Below, one piece after another: positions 9,038 through 21,100 of a stretch of 45,282 nucleotides of DNA. This DNA comes from Ectocarpus siliculosus. Taxonomy: Eukaryota; Sar; Phaeophyceae; Ectocarpales; Ectocarpaceae. A program made the position numbers and the translations under genes. The notes under the pieces are model-generated. The model saw only the letters and a program-made list of their open reading frames with translations, had not been told where the DNA came from and did not search any database. The stretch lies in NCBI GenBank assembly GCA_000310025.1, contig FN648498.1:327768-373049 (forward strand), given 5' to 3'. Within the stretch, counting starts at the first letter, position 1; the number at the start of each line of letters is the position of its first letter.

Positions 9038-12000
9038 TTCTCTCTCCCTCCCATTTTATTTCCCTCCCTCCCTGCCAGCCTCCTTCCCGCCCTCCTTGTG
9101 TATCTCTCCAATATATGTGTCGGGCACACAGACATGCACGCACCGGACGTGGGCACCCCTGAGACAAGGGCCATGGCGTCCTCGTGGGCCTTCTGTTTTC
9201 TGGCCTCCTTGACAACGAGGAAAGGCTTTGTTGATCGCTGCTCCCGGTATACCTGGGTTTTTGTGTCGTCGGCGCGTCGTCGTCGTCGTCGTTGTTGTTG
9301 TTTTTCGTGAATGTTGTGGTTGTTTTCGTCGTTGCTCACGCTTTAGCTCCGTGCTCTTGTCGCTTTCGTCGTAAAATCCTACGGTCATTAACTTGCATAA
9401 CCCATCCCTTTTCGGACGGACGCCTGGCTTGACGGTCAGACATTTGCAACCACAACAACACGCTCTACACTACCTACACTGTTGATGTCCCACAGGCCTC
9501 TGTTTCTGCAAACCTTGAGAAACCAGCGGTAGAGGTCGATGGACGTCTCGGCGATGATGTCGTTCGCCGAGAGCACGTCGCGATCCCACATCTGATCATC
9601 ATTTCCATGGGAATGCGTTACAAGGGACTACCCTCCTCGATGCTTTTCGATTTCGGTTTTCGGCTTCGTGCAGATCGACAAGGTCCGGGTAAAGGAATAG
9701 CTGTAAAATCCGAATTGTACTGTTTACATGCTTGCTTCTCTGTAAGCGAGCAGCCTCGGAAGTACGTGTTCGATGCAAGAGAGAACCAAAGGCTTTCATG
9801 TTCTACGAACAGAGAGGGGGCGCTAGGGTCTTCGTGACCTAGAGATGTCCCGAATGCCTGCATCCTCCCGTTCGGCTGACTCAGCGTGCCCACATTCTAC
9901 CTTAGAGGAGGACCCGTAGGACCTGTATCTTGTCCACTGAATACCCTTGCTGTTCCAAAGGAATGAAGAAAAAACAGGATCTTCAATGAAGACTACGGCA
10001 TCCGGTACGAGGTCAGCTGCACCGCAACGAATGAGCACGGCTTCTCCGACATTCGCTACGGTGCAGCTGACCTTGTTCCTGATGCCGGCGTCTTCATTGA
10101 AGATCCTGTGTTTCTCGTTCCATTGGAACAGCGAGGGTTTTCAATGGACATGATATCGGTCCCACGGGCCCTCCTCAAACGTAAAATGTGCTGGGCAGTC
10201 GAACGGGGTGTACGCTTCCTGCGTTCGAGGCCACGATATCACAAGCTAAGTTTTAAAAGTCAACGCGATTCTGACACGGAGGGTTGGCAATGTTGAATCC
10301 ACATAAAGGCGATGCTAGAGGCGCGCATCGAAGCCACCCTCATTCAACCGTTGCAGGCCTTTCCTTTTCTAGAGGCGTTGCTTCGCCCTACCGCCTTTAT
10401 CAATCTACGTAGATACCTGCAGCACCATTCGGCCATGCTCTGGGCTCTTGAGCGGGAGGTCCACATCGAACTTCAGGCGGTAATTCCATGACCCCTTTAA
10501 AGACACGGAAGAGGACGACAAGAGAGAGGGGATGGGAACGGACGGTTTTGATCAGCAAGAGGGGCCTACGCTCAGAGGAGGGTGTACATGGGCAAGGAAG
10601 AAGAAAGGGGGGAGGGAGATGGAGCGGCGAAACGGTATTGTCCGCAGTGCACGAGCCCCCGCGGTTAGTTAAGCTCTCCCGCACAGCTTGGGAGGGTCGT
10701 GGGTTGCCACTGTTGGGTGTTGGTAATGATGGTGGTGGTGGTGTAGCTGCCATAAGTAGTCACGGTGCTTCTTCTGCTTTCACGACAAGCAGGCGCTGTT
10801 CCTTCCCTCGTTCCCACCAATCACAAACTGCTTGCGTGAGCGTAGCTGCTGCAACAATCCTGCTTCGGCAAAAACAACGTCGAGACCAGCACAACATTGC
10901 CAGTAACGCAACACACTAATCATTCAAGAAAAAAGAAAAACTTGTGTTAAGATAGGGCCTGCACGCCGACGCGACTCAAGATAAACGTTCTACGACGAAC
11001 AACAGCGAGCACCCGTGGACGAGGGCGAAAACAATAAACCAAGGTAGAGAAGCCACGAAACGCCCGGCTAAATTAATTTGGTTATGCGCAGTTGGTGCCT
11101 CCGTTCATGAGATGAACGAACAGGTACACCATTTGCTAGATCTTTTTTGTGGCATTTCGTGAGACTCCGCCACAACCGACACAACAACAACAGCAACGCT
11201 ATTGCTAGGTTCCGTTGATACAGTCTGGCGGTGTCGGATCAAATCTATCGATGTGAAGTCCAACCTTCCCGTTCTTGCACCGCCAATGCGTGTCCGTGTC
11301 TCTCTTCTTCTTGGAGTCTGTCTCCATCCACATTCGGCAGTATAGGTCCCTCAGGCCAGAGAAGTCGTTACAGGCGACCACATCCTCGCTCCTCCAGACC
11401 ACCACCCTGACTTCCACCTGCAGTGTTTGGTTTGGCATGCTTTGATTGTTGCCTCACAGCAGTTTGTGCGTGTGCCCACTACAATCGGCGTAACGCCCGC
11501 TCCGCTAGGTAGGCAAGGCCACCCTCTGGGGTTGGTCAGAAACCGTCTTCGGCGTGAGCGTATATATAGTTGTTGCTGGGACGCAGTGGGGAACAAAGGT
11601 ATGTGCTACCTCGCTGGTGGTGGTTCTTTCGCTCTCTCTCGCTGCCGCCCTCAACCCCACACTCCTCTATTCCCCACGTCTCTCTCGGTGCAACGACATA
11701 CGATTTTGTTTGTCATGAGAAACGAGACGCACTAGGTCACCACCACCTATGTATCAAAGCAGCGTGTCTGAATCTAAACGCTTCCGGGACTTGAAGCCTT
11801 ATAGTTTTTCCTGATATATGTAAATTCAGCCTACCACGCAGTTCCTTGGGTATGCTCTCTCTTCATCCCAAAACCCTCCGATGGAGTGCTCGTCAACGTG
11901 GGCTCGTGTGGAACGCCAGTAATTGCGTCTGGTCTACCTTAAGGGGCGAAGGCGGCTCCATGGTGACTGGCGGATAGCGGCGGGCTTGCGGCAGGGTCAG

Positions 12001-12232
12001 GATATCAAGCCACATCATCACCTGGCAATTGGGAAGGGAAGGAAGGAGAGGGAGGGTTTCATCACAACGATCCCATCGCATCAATTTCCGTGTGCGCTGC
12101 TGCTTTGCCGTGGCGGGGTCCACGTTTGCGACGGCTCGTGCCTGCATTACATCCCCCCTGGTGTGCGAAGGCTGAGAGGCTCTCCACGGTCATATTGAGT
12201 TTTGAGAGAAGCATGCTTGTCAGCCCCTCCCG

Positions 12233-12310
<78 letters not shown>

Positions 12311-15076
12311 AACGTTTTTCTCTTCAAGAACAGATGGAAGTACAGCCATCGTCGCAGGCTTGGATTCGGGTCCGGGGCGCCCTTGCCTGCACGACAAAAG
12401 AGCCTCGGCGGGAATATCAGTGGCCAGGCCTCACTTCTTGCCTTCTTTGCTTGAACGCCGCTCAGACTCGACGGTTGTATCATGCGCAGGGCAGAGATTT
12501 TCCTACCGGGGTCCTTGGAAAGTTACCCGCCACAGAGTGAAGTTGCCATGAACCCAAAAACCGTAGCACCAGCAGCCTAGACAAAACATATTTCTTCTTC
12601 TCCAACGGGAGACAACCGTGGGCATCCAGAGGCAGGCGTGAGCCGGCGTTCCCTCTATCTCGTTCACTCACTCACCTGCCCCTGCGGGTTCGCGCTCGTG
12701 GGCACGGACAGGTCCCGCAGCTCGAGCGGCTTGTAGGGGCCGTCGATGCCCCTCCGCTCCGAGGCAACGAGGTCCTGGCTCTCCAGGTCGTGCCATCCCC
12801 GGCTGAACCACCGATCCTCGAGGTCTATCACGGTCTCGCCGATCAGCTCGTCCGCGCCGAAGCGGTCGTAGTCGTACAACTGATTGGGGGCAGGGAGAGA
12901 GAGGGACTGAGAGCTGAGAAGAAATAACGGAGCGAACGCCGGGGGCGGGGGGATGAGAGCTACAACAAAGGTGAACTGAAAACAACGGTGTTGTACACCT
13001 ACCTAGGAGCACATTAGGTCGATGCGTTGCTGCAGGCCGAGAGGCCGTTAGCCGTTCAGGTACGAGGAAACGGGGCGTCGAGGGGTAAGGCCGATTGAGA
13101 CAGCGATGCATGACGTCGTTGCGTGACTTGAAATCCGGACAGAGAACCCGCGGTTCTTCTTGCACCTCAGACTCTCCGTGCCCTCGACGTTATCCGGAGA
13201 CGGATAGGCTGACTTTGATCAGAGACTCTATTGACAATAAGAAATTTTGAGGAGCGTTCTGATGTTTTCCTTCCTTTTCGTTGGTGACTTCCACTTCAGC
13301 ATCCCCGAAACAGCAGTGACACCATAAAAACCTCTGACCTAACATTAGCTTCGGCTTTTCGCCGTATCATAAGCTCCATATTATCTATACACGCTTTCTC
13401 AACTGCTGGTTCGGTAGGGCAGGCTTCGTACCTTGAGCTTGAGCTGCGACTCCCCGGGCATGGTCACCTCGAACTCAAACACTCGGAAGAACTCTGGATT
13501 GAGGGTGGCCATCTGGATGTTGCTTTTATCTTTGCTATCGTCAAACCGCAGTTTCCCGACCTTGCGTTTCGTGCATGTTGTGTCCGCGTGTGAGAGGTTT
13601 TGGGTTTGGGATGAGCGTGCGCGAGGAGAGCAGGCACAGCGCGAAGCACAGGCCTGCCTTCCTGTTGAGTTTGAATACGTAAGCCTGGGGCTCCTTCCAA
13701 TAACGGCGATACACAGGCAACGGCGCGAGTGCTCAGTCGATCCTAGTTTGTGCATGCAAATCTACCACGTCATAATGCTTAATGTTTCCTGGTAATGCAT
13801 ATCTCTCTCCAACCCTCACCAGCATGCATGCACGTACGCACGCTCGCACGCACGAACCCAATCGGCCCATCACGCCATCACCCAGAGCAAACCAAAGCAC
13901 ATGCACACGCCCATTCTAAATAAAACCCGTTTCCCATCTCCACCTTGCAACGGAGATAGGGGTCGGCGAGACCGTTCATGTCCTTCGGCTGGAGGTGCAA
14001 CCCCTTGACCACGTACAGCCGACAAGCATAACTCTTGGGGGCCCTCAGCAGCCGCATGTCGACGAACTCGCTAGACTCGGGATCGGGCGGGGATTCGGAG
14101 ACCGCAACGAGCCCCTTCAGCAGACCAACCTGCAGCCGTCAAGATAGACTACGTCAGGAGTTTGGGGCTAGCCTCAGGGTTCATTATGTTCAGGGGGGGG
14201 GGGGGGGGCTAGGTGCACGCGGTCGGTTCGGGGATTTTGATGATAGACCTTGTTTGAGGAGCAAGGATCAAGAGGGTTTTGATATTGGCTGTAGGCTTCG
14301 TGTCCATTTCGTTCGAGGGAGTGGGCAGGGTGCCAGTGAACGCACACAGCCACTTCGGGAGTATTTTTCGGAGATCCTGACGAAGAGTGTACGAGGTTGC
14401 TTAAGACGGTGCCGGATATTGCGATGCGCCCATCTCACGACACCAATCAGATTGACCGTGGGTTGCAACCCCTAACACAGTAGTGAAACACAGAAGATAA
14501 GCTTTCGGGAGAGCGCAATGGGTGCAAAATGACGAGCAGGTTAGATACACACGCCTTCGGCTGCACACAATAAGCAACATTGGGTTTTATCCCAGCCCTA
14601 CTCGCAAAACGGTGGAGGAAAGCGACAAGAATAAACCTAGAAGCCTTGGGCATAGTGAGAGGGCAGGCTACTTTTGTTCTCCTCATTGGTATCCACCTTT
14701 CGCCGGGATGTTTGGCGGAACAGCCGGACTCCGCCCTTGAGCTTCTCAGCCCCGAGGAAGAGGGGGTAGTTCTCGAAAGGAGCGTTTTTCAGAAAGTTCT
14801 CAATCTCGTTACCGCCGCCGTCCCTCTTCAGCCACCTATCGTGCGAACGTGCGTGTGTTTAGTTTACTTGCATGTGTATTCATGCGTCCAGAAACCGCAC
14901 AGAGATAGGGAGGGAAAAACAGTTTAGGGCTCACCAATTACGACCCTCCAGGAATTCGTTGCTAGCCCATTCGTTGGGGAAGTCGATGTTGAGTTCTTCG
15001 AGAGTCCACCTATCTTCTTCTTCTGCGTCGATCGCTCCCAACGCCTGTGCCGACAAAAAAAACAACAAGACGACAG

Positions 15077-15115
<39 letters not shown>

Positions 15116-18100
15116 CTCACATTAGCCCTATAGTCCACAAAAATGGGGAGCCCGTGGTCGCAAAACCCGGCACATACGACGCCGCGGGGGAACAAAACAA
15201 GAATAGAGTACAAACCACTCGGAAAAAGAAAACAATATAATAGAAAGAAAAGAACAGCTACCGCACCGACCGGTCGAGAAGGAGCCCTAGGAAACCGATC
15301 AAAATAAAACAATACAAAAATAAAGGCAAAAATAAAAAGTGAAAAAGGAGCGCTTCCCACACCCGCCTAAAAAAATCAAAGGGTACCGTACCAGCGTCAG
15401 GCTCTACGCACCAGGGTATGGGAGTAATGGAGGCAACAGAACAAAGAGGCGGCCGATGGGCAGACAGCCGTCTATATAAAAGCAAAACCAACGACAAAAG
15501 GGGGATTAAGGTACCCAACAAGGCAAAGTAGGCAGGGAGGAAATGAAAAAAGAAGCACAGCACTGAGGCCAATACAAAGGACATACAGGAGTATAGCATA
15601 CAGCAGGGAGGGGAACAGGGCGCAACAGTGATACGTGGGGGATGTGGGAAACAATAGAAAATTGCATGGGTCCCTGTGGTGATAAGGAGTGAAGTCCTCT
15701 GTGAAAAATTGTCGTACCCCGTCACGCGGTGTGCAGCGCTGCGCACATGACGTGCTTCAATCCGCGTATCAACAACAACTACTCAAGAAATTCGGTGGCA
15801 GATGCTTCGTGACTTGGGCCTTCTCTATATATCTACAAGCGTGTAGGGTGTATCATTAGACACAATCTTGTGTAGTGCTTTGTTGTTCTTTCGTGGGCAC
15901 TGTACCGCGTGAAACAGCGTCGCAGCCGAGCACTACGGAGGCGTTCAGTGTAACCGTAGCCGTCTGCCTGAATTGTTTTTTCTCCTCTTCCTAAGCCGGG
16001 GCCAAGATGAGACATTGGTGGCTACTGAAAGCAACACGCTAACTGTCACGCAAACAGTGAAAACTATCAAACGAATCCACGACCAAGAGATGCAACACAG
16101 AAAAACGCCAAGAGTCTCACTTTCCCTCCTCCTTTGATGAGCTGCTCGTACCACGCCGGCGCGTGGCCAGCGGGCCTCTCGACGCCCCCTCTTTTACCAG
16201 GGTCTCCTGCTGCTGCTCTCTGCGTCCATCCGGTAACACCGCCGCCACCACCGCCGCCAGATCGGTACGGCTTCTTGGCGGCGATCGGGGTGTCACCAGC
16301 CCACCACGACAAGGCATCGGCCGCAAATGCCGAAGAGGTGTAACCGTCGTCGACGGAAGAGGGAGAGGGATGGGGGCAACGAGACGCCATAAGGGCGTCT
16401 GGGTCTTGTTCATCCACACGAATTGTTGGAGCGGAGTTTTTCTTGTTTGGCGTTGATGGCTGTTGCCATACGTTGTCAATGCAAGCTATGATGTTGTAAT
16501 TCCTTCTCTTTACGTTGCTAGGGGAAGGACGAAGAGATGGGAGGCCTCAGAGTTTGCTCCCTGAAATTGTGCGAAATCTCAAGAAAATCGTCGACAAAAC
16601 TGCACTTAACGCCGCAGCTATTTAGAATTGTTTCCAACCGCTTCTTCCGCCAGCGAAATGTACTTCTCTGTGGCTTTGTCTATAGGAGAATGTGTGTGTC
16701 CGCCTGCTTGCGTGTGTGTCTCTTTGTCTATTTTGCCTACCCATGTATCTCCCGCTGCCCCGTTGTCTGCCTACCATCAACTCACCTCGTCACCGCTGAC
16801 CCTCCTCCTCGCCATTTCCCGACGGTATACCTGGTCTTCTTCGATGGGGGGCAACTCCAGCCCCGAACCCCTGTCGCCCCCTCCTATTCTGCCTCCGCCT
16901 CGACTACCGCCGCCGCCGCCGCCTCCGTCAGCAGCAGCGGCATCCACAGCTCCAACACCGAAGTTCGGAGGCCTGGCCAAGCTCCTCGCTTCCGCTGCTG
17001 CGGTGGCGTCTGCGGCGTCTGCGGCGGCGTCTGCTGTCACCGCTGAGGCGCCTCCCTCGGTGCTCCTTTGGGCAACCTCGGTGGGATCGGTGGCCTCAGC
17101 ACCGACCCCTGCCGTTGCTGATGCTGCCGCTCTCTCGCCACCGCGGGGTCTCCGCGTCGGCGTGGGAACGCTCTTGTGGTCGTCAGCGGTGACGGTGCCG
17201 TCGGTTGCACGGGTTTGGGTGTCGGAAGGTTGTTGCCGACATCTGCCCTGGCGAGGAGGGCGTCTGCTGCTGTGCTTCGTCTCGTCGTCCCTCCCCTCCT
17301 CCTCCTCCTCCACTTCCTCGCTCCCGACATCGTTGTTGTGGGCCTTGTCGTTGTTGATTCTGCGGCTCCCGCCAGTCTTTCGGTCGTCCGGGCTACCCCT
17401 AGCTCTCGCCGGTCGCTTCCGTGTCCGGCGTGGCGAGTGCGTACCGCTGTCCATTTTGTTATTGCCGCGCCCGCCGTCGTCGGCCCTGTCTTTTCGACTG
17501 CTGAACGATTGAGACTTTATCCAAAGATGGGGAGGTGCATGCAAGGAAGAGGCCGTGCAGGGACAAGAGGTGGGATGCTGTTAGCTCCGTTTCGACCTAC
17601 GTGTGCGTTGGTCAACGTGTGAGTATTGTCTCTACCCCTAAGACACACGTAATCGTTTCCCTAACACGAAACATTGCAGAGCTTTCACCTCCCGTATCAG
17701 TGGAACACCGTAAACTTCATCCCCCTTCTCAGATATCCACGTGGCCATGTAAATATGCAAGTGTCATGAATTCAGAGATACTCTGATCCCTCGCGATCCC
17801 GCCACGCGTTTCTTCACCTGAGGGGGGGAGTACCCCGCGTCGTTCCAGGGCATCTTCGTCGCGACGGCCACGCTACAGGTGCCCACCACGGGGTTGTTCA
17901 AGCCGGACATTCGCTTGTCCAGTACCTGACACAATTGTTTTTCCAATTTCATTTTTGTCGCCCGTTCCCCCCCAGCGCGTCGCCGGCCCCGGTTGTAGTA
18001 GTGACAAAGGCGGAGGCAGGAGAGATGCGAAGGGTGCGGGGTAAGTGAGGCACAGGGAGAGGAAAGACAGACGCCAGGAACGAGAGAACTGGGGGCGACA

Positions 18101-21100
18101 ATTCGCCCATCCGCCCGGATCATATGTACAAGTTAATTTTCATTCGAAAATCGGCGCGCTATCTTTGCTCTGCGAAACTGCTGAATCACGAGATGGGAAT
18201 CAGAAAAACACACCCAGCACCCCGGGCTCCACCCGTCCTTCGAGCTCACTCTGCTTCCCTTCGGAAAACCACACGTGCTAAACCACTGACACCGCATGCT
18301 TCATTGTTTTTGTCCGCCGGTCACCGCCGTGGACGCCGGCCGGCCTACCACAGAAGAATCTACACAAAACCCACAAGACGACCAACGTGCATAGATAGGC
18401 GGGTAGAGTGGAACATAGCAACGCACCCGGATACAGAGCTGCGGCGCGAAAAGCGGGTCCTCCGGAAGGAGGACCGTGCGGACCTTCCTCTCCGCGAAGT
18501 TGGCGTTCTTGCCGGAGGGGAACTTCGAAGCATGAGTTGTGAAGCTGACCCTCTCACCGCCCGAGGTCATCTCGAACTGCACGTACGGCTGCGCGACCGC
18601 CTGAGGATCGATTGGTAGATTTTGCAGATTTTTGTTGTTGCGTGTCAGGGAACGTGGACGATACAACGCCCCGGTCAATGGGGTGGATGGGCAGAATACA
18701 AACTGAGACACGCGATACGTATTGGCGAGCAGAGAATGAACCGACGGCAGGGGGGGCGTGAAAAGCGCAACAGGAAAAAAGAGAATCCGCGTGGCTTCAA
18801 ATGTGCAAATGTGTACAATAAATACGCACCTGTTTTCCAATTTCTAGCCATGGCTTAGTTTACGTCCGTGAATACTGCATGTGTTCTCACGGAAAATAAA
18901 CTCCAAAACATCTACACGTTCTGGCCTTAATCGTTCCACACCGTTTACCTACGACTTACGAATGCATCTTTGTCAGCGTCCACCGATCGATTCGCATACT
19001 TATCCCATGCTTCAACCGATACGGCAACGTAACTATCATTCGACGAAGACTGCATTCGCATGTGTTTTCCAATCAATCGATAGATCGATCTTCATTGTTT
19101 CACTGTGTACTCACTCTATTAGGATATGTATTCACTCTGTCACCTGGAAGCCAAAGGGCTTGAGGTCCCGCACGCCGACCGTGACGACCTCAAGGTAGGC
19201 CGTGCGAAACGTCGGGGTTATGTCCGGGGCCTTTGGGAACTTGTCGTGCACCGTGCGTTTTGGCATGAGCTACGTGATGAAGAGGATTGCACCCCATCGT
19301 ATTCAGTTCATCCGGCCATCCGGTCCGACCCATCCACCCACACATTTGTGCGCCGAAAGGTAGCAGAAAGGAGGAAAGAGTGCGACGGGCAGACAAGAGG
19401 GAAGGGGAGGCCGGGGGCAATCATATTTTCCTTCATGTGGCCGTCGAAGGCGCGCGACGTTCGAGGTGGAAAGGCGCAGCGTACGTGTTATAAGAATTTA
19501 CAGCGTCAACAACTCGTACCTGTAAGGAAATGAGCGCCTCGCCTACTCCGGGTTGCCCGTTCGTGTCGCGAAGCTTGAGGAGCAAGAACGCCGCAGAAGG
19601 GAGAAGGGTGGGTGGGTGAGGCCACAAAACATGAGAGAAGAAACTACAAACAGCGAAAGGCGATGATTGAACGACAGGGGGGTGGAAGGAACTGACACGT
19701 TGTACCGGTCAAGCAAAGCACGTTCGGCCATGCACGCTAGCCCACGTGTTGCCAACCATTTCAAAGTGTGTCCTACATTTGCAACACTCGTAGTCTTTCA
19801 TGGCAACAACGTCTTACAATATTAAGTGCTTCAACAGCCGCCATGTCTAATGTTACGTTTGGTTCGTATTATTGTACCGGCCACCCGCAACACTTCCTCG
19901 TATGCCCTGGGGTGCGCAGCCACAAGCGTCAAGTTCAAAATAACAATGCATCCTGAATATATGGATATGAGAGAGAAATACCTGGTACCACTGGGGCGTG
20001 GGGACGTGAGCACTGCTCCCGCTAGAGAACGTTGCCACCGACATGGGAAAGCGGCATCCGGCGACGTGGGTATTGCTCCCCAGCACATCCTTGTCCCAGA
20101 CCTTTAGGTTGTTGTTCCGTGTTGTGTTTTAGGGTTGTCGACGGCGGCGGGTCCACGGAAGTCAGAAATGTTTCGGTCGATTTTCCCGAAGGACGAAGCC
20201 CTCCAGATTGGAGAGTGACAAGAAATAAATATGACTCGGTATGTGGGGCATGGAATCAAAATATTGATACATGATAGGCATGTTAGATCTCACCCAGCCT
20301 CGCCGGTCTACAGTACATGAATGCGTGGGGCAAGACCTGCAGGCCAAGCAAGACCTACAGGCGAAGCTTGTCACAGATGACGTGGGTTCGCGAGGCTTGT
20401 TCAGTGAACGTACCTCACACTTGATGATTCGTCACTGCTGCTAAAACATTCAAAACTCGTTGTACAGCAATAATCCTGACGTCGTTGCAAATATACTGAT
20501 GATGAACACCTCGCCATTCCATCGTCGGGTTTAGGGGGCGGAATGTGCCCCTCGTTCCTCCAGTGCGTGTTAGCGAGCGGTCTATTCATTTGTGACAATT
20601 TCGACCTCACCTCAACCCTTATCTCCGGAGCGAACCTCAGGTCCCCGGGGAGCATCTCGTGGAACTCCACGGTCTGGTAGAAGCAAGGGTCTGCCGTGCT
20701 GCCCTCGTGCTTAGTCTTCTGCTTGCGGCCCATGAATCGCACCTATTGTTTCATATCCATCCATTGCAAGGTGACGTTCAGCGAGTCGATTTATGGTTGG
20801 ATGGGAATGAATAGACATTCATCAGGCAAGTATCACTCAAGCCCAGTTGTCTGTCTCCGCCCGAGAAAATGGAAGAGGAGAAGTGAAACCAAGACGGGAA
20901 ATGAGGAAAGGCGGATAGTTTCGCCTGTGAGCTGCAGAGGTCATTCAACCTGTCGATCCTAGTAGTGAACCGCAAGCCGGGCCTGAAAGCACGCCGACAT
21001 CGAACGCACGGGAGGAATACCCACGCCGCACCCATACCGCATTCCCAACGGCAACCGACCTTGATGTAAGGGTCGAGAAGCCCGCTTGCTTCCGAGCTGG

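Noticed and set aside
8475-9212. 245-residue plus-strand open frame.
   Set aside because: Its length comes from reading through the (CT)n repeat as Leu-Ser; it overlaps a ferlin exon antisense and has no conserved motif.
15258-15746. 162-residue hydrophobic minus-strand open frame.
   Set aside because: It lies in an intron between in-phase ferlin exons 30 and 31; the composition follows from A/G-rich intron DNA on the plus strand.
16628-17512. 294-residue plus-strand open frame rich in Ala, Ser and Pro.
   Set aside because: It is the antisense shadow of the GC-rich ferlin exon 29, which has matching splice sites and phase.
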